From contig DHHB01000033.1 in NCBI GenBank assembly GCA_002403075.1, positions 52,040 to 68,419 on the forward strand: a stretch of DNA of 16,380 nt. The letters are read 5' to 3'. The first letter of the stretch is position 1, and each line of letters starts with the position of its first letter. The notes beneath the pieces were generated by a model that did not search any database, was not told where the DNA came from, and saw only the letters and a program-made list of their open reading frames with translations. A program made the position numbers and the translations under genes. Shown piece after piece: positions 6,289 to 14,058 of this stretch. This DNA comes from a bacterium UBP1_UBA4783 (lineage in GTDB: Bacteria; Krumholzibacteriota; Krumholzibacteriia; Krumholzibacteriales; Krumholzibacteriaceae).

Positions 6289-8028
6289 ATGAAGTCGAAA
6301 CTCGGGATAATGAGTGCGCTGTGGCTGCTTGTCGGCGCCGTTCCGTTCGGCGGCCCCGGCCCGGCCTCGGCCGCCGAACCGGCCTCGCGTTACATCAACC
6401 TGCATGAAGGCAACGAGATACGGCTGCTCTTCGATTCGCTCGAAGGGGCTATCCCCGGGCGGATGGCCGAGGCGAAGGTTCCCGGCCTTTCGATGGCGAT
6501 CGTCGATCGCGACGGCGTCGTCTGGGCGCGGGGATTCGGCGTCCGCTCCGCGGGCGGCTCCGCCCCGGTGACGACCGAAACGCTCTTCAGCGTCCAGTCG
6601 ATCTCGAAGGTCGTGACGGCCACGGCGATCATGATAGCCGTTCAGGAGGGGCTCGTCGATCTCGACGCGCCGGTTTCCGCGTACCTCCCCGGCTTCACCG
6701 TTCACAGCCGGTACGAGGAGCGACCGGAGAAGGTCATGACGATCCGGCATCTGCTGAAGCATACGTCGGGGCTCGGGCACGAGGCGCCCGTCGGCAACAA
6801 TTTTTCGCGCGGCGCCACGACGCTCGAGGATCACGTCCGAAGTATCGCCGATACGTGGACGCTGTTCCCCGTCGGGTCTCGTTACAAATACTCCAACCTC
6901 GGCATGGATCTCGCGGGGTATATCCTCCAAGCCGCGTCGAAAACGCCGTTCGAGGCGTACGTGGAGCGGAAGCTTCTCGCGCCGCTCGGTATCCGGGCGA
7001 GCACGTTCGACGCCTCTCGGATCGGGTCGTACGAGAACAGAGCCTGCGGCTCGCCGCCGGGCGACGCGGCGCTCGTCTACGAGCAGGGAATGATCCCCTG
7101 CGGCGGATTCTACGCGACGGCGAGCGAACTCGGCGAGATCGTCAGGCTCCACCTGAACGGGGGGACGGCCGGATCGAAACGCGTCCTCGAGGAGCGGTAC
7201 GTCGACGCGATGATGAACGAACCGTTCGCGGTCGCGGGACAGCTCTACGGCCACGGTCTCGGCGTTTTTAAAATGAACCGCCTCGCCGGCAAAACGCTCC
7301 GGCGGCCGTTCGCCATGCACAGCGGCGGGGGGTTCGGCTTCGGAGCGAACGTGACGTGGCTTCCCGAATTCGGCGTCGGCGCCGTCGTCCTGACGAACTC
7401 ACCGAACGCGGAGTTCGCGGCCGGCCTCGCGCATCGCGCGCTCGCGGCGATACTCGAAGCGTACGGGGCGTCGCTCGACACGTACCGCCCCTACGCGGAT
7501 CTCGTCGAGGTGGACATCGACGACGAGAAGCTGAAACCGCTCCTGGGAACGTATACGCAGACGAGAGACCGGATCGAATTCTGCATACAGGACGGCACGC
7601 CCGGTTTCAAACTCATCGACGGCCGTTTCTTCGCCGCGCACTTCGTCGCGGAACGGGAGGCGTACATCGATATACCCGGAGCGGCGTACTCCACGCTCAT
7701 CCGGTTCGTCCCGAACCTCGACGGCGCCGGCGCCTACCTCTGCACCGTGCACGACGGAGACGCGTACGCCTATTGCGACGGGCCGAACGACCCGCCCGGT
7801 CCGGACGATCCGCGGTGGGAACGCTACGTCGGCTCGTACGAATGGCTCGCCGGCGACGCTCCCGTCCTGACGACGAATATACACCGCAGGAACGGCTGGC
7901 TGTACCTCGAGGACATGAAGCTCGTCGAGCACGAGCCGGGGCTGTTCTTCCTGCCTCACGGCGAGTACGTCGACGCGAGGGGACCCGTTCCCATCGGGGG
8001 CGGGGTCGCCGGGCGCAGGAAGAATTGA
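6289..8028 (+). CDS. Exported beta-lactamase-fold serine hydrolase (class C/PBP4*-like)
   Basis: 579 residues. The N-terminal signal peptide (residues 1-29, cleavage after ASA) implies export. The penicillin-binding/beta-lactamase domain spans about 45-430 with the three active-site elements: SISK (S104-K107), YSN (201-203) and HSG (344-346, in place of KTG). HSG is usual for esterase and D-aminopeptidase-like branches. The remaining 150 residues are a beta-rich C-terminal region resembling the lipocalin-like domain often attached to these hydrolases. GGAGG at 6278-6282 sits 6 bases before ATG 6289; the frame is open back to 6025, but that part is antisense to the SIMPL gene. The substrate may be peptidoglycan fragments, D-amino acid peptides or esters and cannot be told. 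It stands alone, convergent with the next minus-strand cluster. Confidence 0.92.
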   Translation: MKSKLGIMSALWLLVGAVPFGGPGPASAAEPASRYINLHEGNEIRLLFDSLEGAIPGRMAEAKVPGLSMAIVDRDGVVWARGFGVRSAGGSAPVTTETLFSVQSISKVVTATAIMIAVQEGLVDLDAPVSAYLPGFTVHSRYEERPEKVMTIRHLLKHTSGLGHEAPVGNNFSRGATTLEDHVRSIADTWTLFPVGSRYKYSNLGMDLAGYILQAASKTPFEAYVERKLLAPLGIRASTFDASRIGSYENRACGSPPGDAALVYEQGMIPCGGFYATASELGEIVRLHLNGGTAGSKRVLEERYVDAMMNEPFAVAGQLYGHGLGVFKMNRLAGKTLRRPFAMHSGGGFGFGANVTWLPEFGVGAVVLTNSPNAEFAAGLAHRALAAILEAYGASLDTYRPYADLVEVDIDDEKLKPLLGTYTQTRDRIEFCIQDGTPGFKLIDGRFFAAHFVAEREAYIDIPGAAYSTLIRFVPNLDGAGAYLCTVHDGDAYAYCDGPNDPPGPDDPRWERYVGSYEWLAGDAPVLTTNIHRRNGWLYLEDMKLVEHEPGLFFLPHGEYVDARGPVPIGGGVAGRRKN

Positions 8029-8032
8029 CGCG

Positions 8033-8068
8033 TCCGGCGGAGGCGCCGCGCCCAGCACGGCCGCCGGA
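8033..8068. terminator. Possible bidirectional terminator-like inverted repeat
   Basis: A perfect 8-bp inverted repeat (TCCGGCGG at 8033-8040, CCGCCGGA at 8061-8068) with a 20-base GC-rich loop sits between two convergent genes. There is no T tract on either side, so it may only slow polymerase or be chance in GC-rich DNA. Confidence 0.3.
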
Positions 8069-8089
8069 GCGCTGAAACGGCGTCCGTTC

Positions 8090-8458
8090 TCAGCGGCGGA
8101 GCCTCCCGAGCCGCCAGAACAGCAGATAGAGGATCCCCGCGACCGGAAAGAGCGCGAACACCCAGCTCATCCCGGCGTCGCGCGTGGCGACGAATTCGAC
8201 GAGCATGAACGCGGCGAATCCGCAGAGGATGAGCAATCCGCCCGCGAGCTCCCGCCACCAGCCGACGATGAGTCCGGCGACCATCGCGACGAACGCGACG
8301 GTGAGGAGCGATTCCCGCCCGGAGAGCTCCAACGGATTCGGGAACCCTTCCCCGATCGCCGTCATCGCGATGAAGATGAGGAGCACCACCGAGATCACGC
8401 GCGCGAACGACCGCACGAGGTAGATGAGGCTGATCTTTTCGAACGGCGTGAGTCTCAC
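8090..8458 (-). CDS. Four-helix integral membrane protein, unknown function
   Basis: 122 residues with four hydrophobic helices (about residues 14-34, 49-66, 70-90 and 97-114), short loops and a basic C-terminus (WRLGRLRR). I do not recognise a named family with certainty. GTG 8458 is the likely start, since translation upstream of it enters the preceding transferase gene, which stops at 8476. The 17-base gap and shared direction suggest an operon with the transferase, HAAS protein and PadR regulator. The conserved-looking glycines and the W-W-R-E-L turn are typical of small structural membrane proteins; no catalytic motif is visible. Confidence 0.72.
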   Translation of the reverse strand: MRLTPFEKISLIYLVRSFARVISVVLLIFIAMTAIGEGFPNPLELSGRESLLTVAFVAMVAGLIVGWWRELAGGLLILCGFAAFMLVEFVATRDAGMSWVFALFPVAGILYLLFWRLGRLRR

Positions 8459-8475
8459 GATCGTTCCGACCCCCG

Positions 8476-9120
8476 CTACGCGAGCTCCTCGCGCACGTCC
8501 GCGCCGTCGCGCTTCACCACGCGGGCCGGCACGCCGACGACGGTGCAGTTCGGCGGCACGCTCTTCGTGACGACTGCGCCCGCGCCGACGACGGCGTTGT
8601 CGCCGATCGTTATGTCGCCGATGACGATCGCGCCGGCCTTGATCGACACGTTGTTCCCGATCGTCGGGCAGTCGTCGACGCCCGAATACCCGATCGACAC
8701 CTGCTGGTTCACCCAGAAGTTCTCCCCGATCCGTCGCGCGCCGATGCCCGTGCTGAATCCGTGCTGGATGAAGCAGCCGGGGCCGATCTCCTCCGTGAAG
8801 ATGTAGAGGCTCTCGAGCGGCCGGTAGAAGAGCTTCGCGATCTCGAGGAGCGCCTTCGTTCCGAGGCGCTTGTCCCGGCCGATCCGGTGGTAGAAGAGGT
8901 TCCGGAATTCCGGGCGGCGGACGAGGAGCCAGACGAAATCGCCCGCCGGCGCGGGCTCCGTCCCGCGGTCGCGGCGGAGCATCTCCATCCAGCGAGCGAT
9001 GTCGCGCTCGATGACGGTCCGCGCGGGGCTCCCGCGCAGAAGCGCGCGATGAAACGCCGCCCGCGCTCTCCGCCATCCCCAGACGAACGATACGGCGGCT
9101 CTCGGATAGCCGTCACCCAT
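8476..9120 (-). CDS. Serine acetyltransferase-like hexapeptide acyltransferase
   Basis: 214 residues. An N-terminal helical part (35-110) resembles that of serine acetyltransferases. The left-handed beta-helix (about 112-200) is built from hexapeptide turns: EIGPGCFIQH, IGENFWVNQQ, TIGNNVSI, TIGDNAVVGAGAVV, VVGVPARVV. H120 matches the catalytic histidine of CysE (His158). The position of CysE His193 reads DDCPTIG, with Cys151, as in CysE-like transferases of polysaccharide and unknown pathways. It probably acetylates from acetyl-CoA, but serine as acceptor is uncertain. ATG 9120 has GGGAGG about 9 bases upstream. It follows the HAAS gene by 45 bases in the same direction; no other cysteine-pathway gene is near. 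Confidence 0.85.
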   Translation of the reverse strand: MGDGYPRAAVSFVWGWRRARAAFHRALLRGSPARTVIERDIARWMEMLRRDRGTEPAPAGDFVWLLVRRPEFRNLFYHRIGRDKRLGTKALLEIAKLFYRPLESLYIFTEEIGPGCFIQHGFSTGIGARRIGENFWVNQQVSIGYSGVDDCPTIGNNVSIKAGAIVIGDITIGDNAVVGAGAVVTKSVPPNCTVVGVPARVVKRDGADVREELA

Positions 9121-9165
9121 GCGTCGAGCCTCCCGCGGGCGGCCGAACCCCGCCGCGCATATCAA

Positions 9166-10143
9166 TCATATCGCCGTGCGGCGAGGCCCTTGTCCAGAAC
9201 TTTCTTCCGCCGCGCCGGAGAACGCCATCTCCCGCGTCACCTGCACGAGACTGCGCACGAACCGCACCGCGGCGACCGCGGTGACGAGGAACACCAGCAC
9301 GCCGCCCACGAACTCGAGGCTGACGCCCGGCACGTCGCGATACTGGGGAGCGATCGGGCTGTTCCACACGATCCAGAGGAGCAAGAGGACGACCGCGTCC
9401 CGCGCGAGATTCACCCAGGCGGAGTTCACGATGAATCGCACGCCGAGCGCGATGACCCCGCAGGCGAGCATGGAGAGGAACAGCACGGAGAAAAAGAGCG
9501 ACGAGACGGGATGGAGCAGCGACACGGCGGGGCCGCCGTCGATCGTGAGGAAGAAGAGCGTTTGGTATCGCACGACGAAATACGTCGCGGCGGCGAACAG
9601 CGCGAGCAGGACGATGAACGAGCGTTTCGTCGGCCGGGTGAGCCGGCCCTCGTTTCGGCCGCGGGCGAAAAGTTTCGGCCACGGGAGCTTCAGATCCTGT
9701 TTCCGCTGCGTGACGAGCAGGAGTATGAACGCGACGAGGCCGAAGTCCGCGATGAACGCCATCGGCACGTAGAATATCCACAGATACGCGGGCATCCTCG
9801 GGATGATGAAGAACGGAAACATCGCGATGCTTCGATCGAAGAAGATCGAGGCGGCCATTCCGACGCAATGGACCGCGAACAGGATCCACGTATAGCGGAA
9901 CAAATGCTTCCTGAATACGGGCGCGATGATCTCGGCCCCCTCGAGATACCGCGAGGCGACCTCGCGCGGCGTTCCGAAGGAGGCGATCGCCTTTTCGATC
10001 GAGCCCTCGGAAGAGTCGCCGTATTCGTCCGCGGCTTTTTCCAGAATGTGGCTCCGTATCTCGGCGATGATCTCCTTCGAGTTCCGTTTCACGGCGAGAT
10101 AGCGATCGAGCTCCCCCAAGTACCGTTCGAGCTTATCGGACAT
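9166..10143 (-). CDS. HAAS-domain multi-pass membrane protein
   Basis: 325 residues. The first 75 residues are a cytoplasmic HAAS-like (DUF1700/DUF1129-type) helical domain: LERYLGELDRYL, EIIAEIRSHILEKAADEY, ASFGTPREVASRYLEG. About seven hydrophobic helices follow from residue 84 to 295, then a polar tail. HAAS proteins are typically encoded beside PadR regulators and are thought to sense or signal at the membrane, possibly by sequestering the regulator or steering an adjacent transporter. Here the ATG at 10143 overlaps the end of the padR-like gene by 11 bases, so translation is probably coupled. The partners downstream are a hexapeptide transferase and a four-helix membrane protein rather than an ABC transporter. 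Confidence 0.85.
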   Translation of the reverse strand: MSDKLERYLGELDRYLAVKRNSKEIIAEIRSHILEKAADEYGDSSEGSIEKAIASFGTPREVASRYLEGAEIIAPVFRKHLFRYTWILFAVHCVGMAASIFFDRSIAMFPFFIIPRMPAYLWIFYVPMAFIADFGLVAFILLLVTQRKQDLKLPWPKLFARGRNEGRLTRPTKRSFIVLLALFAAATYFVVRYQTLFFLTIDGGPAVSLLHPVSSLFFSVLFLSMLACGVIALGVRFIVNSAWVNLARDAVVLLLLWIVWNSPIAPQYRDVPGVSLEFVGGVLVFLVTAVAAVRFVRSLVQVTREMAFSGAAEESSGQGPRRTAI

Positions 10144-10474
10144 CGTTTCCGCCTTCCATGATCCGTCTCAGGATCTCGATTTGCCGGGACCAGACCGCGA
10201 GCGCTTGCTCCTTCACGGCTCGGCCCCTTTCCGTAATGGCGTAGAACTTCTTCGGCCGGCCCTCGCTCACGTCCCACTCGCTCGCGATCCACCCGTTCTT
10301 CTCGAGCCGGCGCAGGAGCGGGTACAGCGTGTTCTCCTCCACGGCGTATCCCAGCCCCTCGAGGTGTTTCACCATCCGGTACCCGTACATCCTCCGCTCG
10401 AGGGAAGCGAGAACGAGCACCTGAAGGAATCCCCGGTTCATCTCCGTTTCGAACGCCTTGATGTCATCGACCAT
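10133..10474 (-). CDS. PadR family transcriptional regulator
   Basis: 113 residues with a single winged-helix domain. The PadR signature is clear: LQVLVLASLERRMYGYRMVKHLE, ENTLYPLLRRLEKNGWI (recognition helix region) and GRPKKFYAITERGR (wing). A short C-terminal helix (ALAVWSRQIEILRRIM) would form the dimer interface, making this the short subfamily-2 type. ATG 10474 is chosen with AGGA about 9 bases upstream; an in-frame ATG at 10489 is possible. It is the first gene of a minus-strand run with HAAS, acyltransferase and membrane protein genes, and probably represses its own operon through the palindrome at 10576-10586. Confidence 0.93.
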   Translation of the reverse strand: MVDDIKAFETEMNRGFLQVLVLASLERRMYGYRMVKHLEGLGYAVEENTLYPLLRRLEKNGWIASEWDVSEGRPKKFYAITERGRAVKEQALAVWSRQIEILRRIMEGGNDVR

Positions 10475-10573
10475 GCGAGCCGTCCTCATTTCCCCGCACC
10501 CGATATCGGTCCCAGTAACTGCGAGCCGGATTTCGATGCGGCTTCCTGTCCCCGCTGCATACTGTACGACTAT

Positions 10574-10602
10574 AGCATACCGTATGTTGCACTGTATTTC
10601 AA
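10574..10602 (-). promoter_or_regulatory. Promoter of the padR-HAAS operon
   Basis: Read on the minus strand, TTGAAA (10602-10597) and TATGCT (10579-10574) are separated by exactly 17 bases, a good sigma-70-type pair. It lies about 100 bases upstream of the padR-like start, inside a distinctly AT-rich island (about 10555-10655) in otherwise GC-rich DNA. Confidence 0.6.
10576..10586. promoter_or_regulatory. Candidate PadR operator
   Basis: A perfect palindrome, CATAC-C-GTATG, overlaps the -10 element and adjoining spacer of the padR promoter. A further GCATAC copy starts 18 bases away (10557 and 10575). PadR regulators bind short palindromes over their own promoters, so autorepression is plausible. 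The assignment is by position and symmetry only. Confidence 0.4.
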
Positions 10603-10659
10603 TAAAAATCGGTTTGTCTGTTATATTCATTAATATGAAGCCTTTATGCGATTAGGGCG

Positions 10660-11688
10660 TCAGTCGGCGGAGGATTTTCGCAAATCGTGAATAACGGATG
10701 CGTCGACCCAGTAGATATCGAAGAGGCCGTTTTTCGGCGCGCCGTAGAACGTTCTGATGCCGCTGAGCGTCAGCATCCCCTGAGCACCGGCGTCGATCTC
10801 GTTCGCCATGGTGGAGGCGAAAAAGAAATACCTCCCGTCCGGAGTGATCGACGGCGACATCGCCTGCGCGAGCGGCGGATTGATTTTTTCGCCGAGATGC
10901 ACGCCTTCGCTCCAGCGGTCGTCGCCGTCGCGGAAGAAAACGTAATAATGAGCGAGCCCCTTCGTGATCTCAGGATCCTTTCCCGCGACGCACGCGACGA
11001 GGTAGCTCTCGTCGGGCGCGATGAAGGCGTTGTAGATCGTCCAGTCGCCGTTCACGGCGTCGGGGAGCGGCTCGGCCGCCGCGTACGAGCCTCCCTCGAA
11101 GCGGGCCCGGTAGATCCTGTCCCGGCGGGAGCCGTCCGGCCGGCGCGCGAAGTAGATCGTCCCGTCGCGCGTGAGAGAGGGGAAATACTCCTCGTCGACA
11201 GTGCTCACCGGCGCCTCGACGATGCGCGCCTCGCCCCAGGAGCCGTCCGCCGCGCGCTCCGACATCCAGATGTTCTGGTTCGTCCAGCCGGGTTTCGGCT
11301 CCTCGCCCGCGGGAGGCTTCGTGGAGAGGAAGTACACCCTGCCGCCGTCGGGCGAAAGAGCGGGCTCGAGGTAGAGGAACGCGAGATCGCGCGAGAAGGG
11401 CGCCACCTCGGGCTCCGTCCACCGTCCGCCGGCGAGGCGCGTGTGCATGATGACGGCCTGACGCCCGAAAACGAGACCGTAGAAGATTTCCCCGCCGTCC
11501 GGCGTCACGGCGAGGTCCCGCTCGTAGAGACCGGTCGAAACGACCCCCGGCGCGAAGAGCGCGGGCTCGGTTCCCGGAGGGGTCTGCCCGAGGTACGGGC
11601 CCCGCAGCGTCGGGAACTCGACGTTCGCCCCGCAGCCGTACAGCGCGGCGCACAAGGCGAGGGCGGATATTCGAGCGCGGCGTTTCAT
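10660..11688 (-). CDS. PD40 beta-propeller lipoprotein
   Basis: 342 residues. The N-terminus is a lipoprotein signal (MKRRARISALALCAALYGC, lipobox cysteine C19), so it should be anchored to an envelope membrane. The rest consists of WD40-like PD40/TolB-type blades, seen as repeated S/T-P/R-D-G turns: DLAVTPDGGEIFYG, PALSPDGGRVYFLS, PSLTRDGTIYFAR, PSITPDGRYFFFAS. Such propellers bind proteins or peptides in the periplasm; no catalytic domain is attached. ATG 11688 is chosen for the signal peptide even though its SD is weak; the frame is open upstream to 11853 without a signal. It is divergent from the S41 peptidase gene across 203 bases, and precedes the padR gene in the same direction with no clear terminator between. 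Confidence 0.85.
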   Translation of the reverse strand: MKRRARISALALCAALYGCGANVEFPTLRGPYLGQTPPGTEPALFAPGVVSTGLYERDLAVTPDGGEIFYGLVFGRQAVIMHTRLAGGRWTEPEVAPFSRDLAFLYLEPALSPDGGRVYFLSTKPPAGEEPKPGWTNQNIWMSERAADGSWGEARIVEAPVSTVDEEYFPSLTRDGTIYFARRPDGSRRDRIYRARFEGGSYAAAEPLPDAVNGDWTIYNAFIAPDESYLVACVAGKDPEITKGLAHYYVFFRDGDDRWSEGVHLGEKINPPLAQAMSPSITPDGRYFFFASTMANEIDAGAQGMLTLSGIRTFYGAPKNGLFDIYWVDASVIHDLRKSSAD

Positions 11689-11827
11689 CGCACTATGTTC
11701 AACACCCGCCGTGGCCGATGGTGCCGTATTATTGACTCGAATAAGCACGAATATCGACGGCCCTGCGTTCCCGCGCCTCGCTCTGGATCGGCGGCCCCGC
11801 GTGCTCCCGTTGCGCCCCGGAACCAAT

Positions 11828-11858
11828 TTGACTTTCGGTCGTATTCCATTCATATCTT
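11828..11858 (+). promoter_or_regulatory. Candidate promoter of the S41 peptidase gene
   Basis: TTGACT (11828-11833) is followed by TATCTT (11853-11858) with a 19-base spacer, longer than optimal, in a locally AT-rich patch ending 33 bases before the S41 start. A second TTGACT at 11732 has no good -10 at normal spacing. Confidence 0.35.
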
Positions 11859-11891
11859 TACTATTCCCGTGATTCGCGAAAAGGAGGAGCG

Positions 11892-13214
11892 ATGAAATTC
11901 AACCGATTCGTCAGCGCCGCCGTCGTGGCCGCCGCGGCCGCGATCGCCGCGTGTCCGGCGCCGGTTCATGCGGAGCTCACGGCCGAGGAGACGCGGCTCA
12001 ACGTCGAATCGTTCGAGTACATCTGGCGAACGATCCGCGATCAGCACTTCGATCCGACGCTCGGCGGGCTCGACTGGCGGGCCGTGCACGACGAGTTTCG
12101 TCCGCTCGTCGAAGGCGCGGAAACGACGGCGGAGGCCCGCTCGGCCATGCGCGGGATGATCGCGAAGCTCGGACAGAGCCATTTCAACATCATCGCCTCC
12201 GAGGCGTACGCGAGCATCGACTCGCCGGCGAAGAAGGGGGATCTCGGGGGCGCGACCGGCATCGACGTGCGCGTCCTCGACGGCGAGGCGGTCGTGGTGA
12301 AGACGCTTCCCGGCGCGCCGGGCGCCGAGGCGGGCGTGCGCCCCGGCTGGATCGTGAGGCGGATAGACGATACGGATATCCCGTCGCTCTTTCCGCCCAT
12401 CGAAAAGGAGTTCGAGGGCAATCCGCGCAAGGATCTCTACCTCGCCCGGTCGGTCGTCGGGCGGATGCAGGGAGCGATCGGCGACACGCTGCGGATGACC
12501 TTCCTCGACGAGCGCGACCGGCCGGTCGAAAAGACGCTCGTGCTCGCCGAGCAGCGAGGAAAAAAGATCGTCTTCGGCAACTTCCCGCCCTTTTACCTGC
12601 GCACCGAGACGAAAACGCTCGAGGGCGGGATCGGCTACTTCACCTTCAGCGTTTTCTTCGATCCGCTGACGCTCATGCCCGCATACGAGGCCGCGATGCG
12701 GTCGTTCATGGAGGCTCCCGGCGTCGTCATCGACATCCGGGGCAACCCCGGAGGGATCGGCGCCGTGCCGATCGGCATGGCGGGATGGTTCATCGACGAG
12801 AAGAACCGCGACATCGGGACGATGCGCACGAGGGACAACACGCTCCGCTTCGTCGTCAATCCGCGGGCGAAGCTCTACCGCGGACCGGTCGCCGTCCTCG
12901 TCGACGGGTTCTCCGGCTCCTCGTCGGAGATCTTCGCGGGCGGCGTTCAGGGTTTTCCGCGGGTCAAAATCGTGGGCACGCGGACGGTCGGCGCCACGCT
13001 GCCGTCGACGGCGGAGCGGTTGCCGAACGGGGACGGCTTCCAGTACGCGACGGCGTCGTACGTCGCGCGCGACGGCACGGAGCTCGAGGGTCGGGGGGTC
13101 CTCCCCGACATCGAGGCGCGGCTCACCAGGGAGGCGCTGCTCGCGGGGCGCGACCCGGTGCTCGAGGCCGCGATTGACTGGATCGAGAGTCAGGAGTATA
13201 ACGGGGGCAAATAG
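11892..13214 (+). CDS. Exported S41 family (tricorn/IRBP-like) serine peptidase
   Basis: 440 residues. A signal peptide (1-27, ending VHA) implies periplasmic location. Next come an N-terminal helical S41 segment (about 30-100), a PDZ-like stretch (about 115-215) and the S41 core with VVIDIRGNPGG and GFSGSSSEIFAGG. S343 is the predicted nucleophile (middle serine of SGSSSE). At +25, where CtpA/Prc enzymes have the catalytic lysine, this protein has alanine (A368, in TVGATLPS), so it belongs to the branch using a tricorn-like tetrad rather than a Ser-Lys dyad. The SD is very strong (AAGGAGGA just before ATG 11892). The LolA-like gene follows after 39 bases with its own GGAGGT, so the two are probably co-transcribed. 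Confidence 0.93.
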   Translation: MKFNRFVSAAVVAAAAAIAACPAPVHAELTAEETRLNVESFEYIWRTIRDQHFDPTLGGLDWRAVHDEFRPLVEGAETTAEARSAMRGMIAKLGQSHFNIIASEAYASIDSPAKKGDLGGATGIDVRVLDGEAVVVKTLPGAPGAEAGVRPGWIVRRIDDTDIPSLFPPIEKEFEGNPRKDLYLARSVVGRMQGAIGDTLRMTFLDERDRPVEKTLVLAEQRGKKIVFGNFPPFYLRTETKTLEGGIGYFTFSVFFDPLTLMPAYEAAMRSFMEAPGVVIDIRGNPGGIGAVPIGMAGWFIDEKNRDIGTMRTRDNTLRFVVNPRAKLYRGPVAVLVDGFSGSSSEIFAGGVQGFPRVKIVGTRTVGATLPSTAERLPNGDGFQYATASYVARDGTELEGRGVLPDIEARLTREALLAGRDPVLEAAIDWIESQEYNGGK

Positions 13215-13253
13215 CTCCCGTTTCGATCGACCATGCATGGAGGTGCAGCGTAC

Positions 13254-14051
13254 ATGTTCACGATCCGTACCAAGGCGCTCGCAAGCGTCGCCTGCGCCGC
13301 GGCGCTCCTCGTTTCGCTCTTCGCCTTCGCCCTCGCCTCGCCGCCCGACAAGACGCCGACCGCCGAGCAGGTGCTCGACCGGTTCGTCGATGCGCTCGGC
13401 GGCGTGAAGGCCTTCGACAAGCTCACGTCCACCGTCACGAAGGCGACGCTGGCGATCCCGGCGATGGGCGTCACGATCGACGTCACGATCTACGCCGCGC
13501 GGCCGAACAAGTTCTACTCGCTCGCCGAATCCCCCATGATCGGAAAGATCGAGCGCGGCACCGACGGCTCGATCTTCTGGGAGAAATCGACGATGCAGGG
13601 CCCCCGGGTCCTCGAGGGAGAGGAGCTCGCGGACGCCATGCGCGACGCGAAGTTCGAGGGGCTCGCGTACTGGCGGAGCCTGTACGACTCGGTCGCGGTC
13701 TCGGGGCTCGATACGGTCGACGGCAGCCCGGCGTACGCGGTCATTCTGAAGCCGAAAGACGGCAAGCCCCGCACGTACGTGTTCGACGTGAAATCGGGGC
13801 TCCTCGTGAAGACGATCAACCTCGCCGTGACGCAGATGGGGGAGATACCGGTCGTCGGGTACGTCACCGACTACCGCCGGGACGGCGATCTGCTCCAGTC
13901 GTACAAGACGACGATGAAGGTCATGGGACAGGACCGCGTCATCACGGTCTCGGGCGTCGAGCGCAACGTCGCCATCCCCGACAGCGTCTTCGCCCTGCCG
14001 GCGGACGTGAAGGAGATACTCGAGGCGGCGAAGGAGGAGAAGAAGGAATAG
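13254..14051 (+). CDS. LolA-like exported protein (outer-membrane lipoprotein-sorting fold)
   Basis: 265 residues. A signal peptide (about 1-29, ending ALAS) is followed by a domain that opens with TAEQVLDRFVDALGG and continues as beta strands with a LolA/LppX-like rhythm: YAARPNKFYSLAE, RGTDGSIFWEKS, SPAYAVILKPKDGKPRTYVFDVKSGLLVK, VVGYVTDYRRDGDLLQSYKTTMKV. This half-barrel fold binds lipid or lipoprotein acyl chains in the periplasm. True LolA is shorter (about 180-200 residues mature), so a paralogous role is more likely than essential lipoprotein sorting. ATG 13254 is preferred because GGAGGT (13239-13244) lies 9 bases before it; ATG 13233 has no SD. Its 3' end is 7 bases from the convergent M28 gene. 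Confidence 0.8.
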   Translation: MFTIRTKALASVACAAALLVSLFAFALASPPDKTPTAEQVLDRFVDALGGVKAFDKLTSTVTKATLAIPAMGVTIDVTIYAARPNKFYSLAESPMIGKIERGTDGSIFWEKSTMQGPRVLEGEELADAMRDAKFEGLAYWRSLYDSVAVSGLDTVDGSPAYAVILKPKDGKPRTYVFDVKSGLLVKTINLAVTQMGEIPVVGYVTDYRRDGDLLQSYKTTMKVMGQDRVITVSGVERNVAIPDSVFALPADVKEILEAAKEEKKE

Positions 14052-14058
14052 CCGGACG

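Noticed and set aside
8761..10161. 466-codon plus-strand open frame over the transferase and HAAS genes
   Set aside because: Spans two well-supported minus-strand genes and their gap, with charged low-complexity translation.
11850..13238. 462-codon minus-strand open frame antisense to the S41 peptidase
   Set aside because: Low-complexity charged translation and no start context; S41 motifs are clear on the plus strand.
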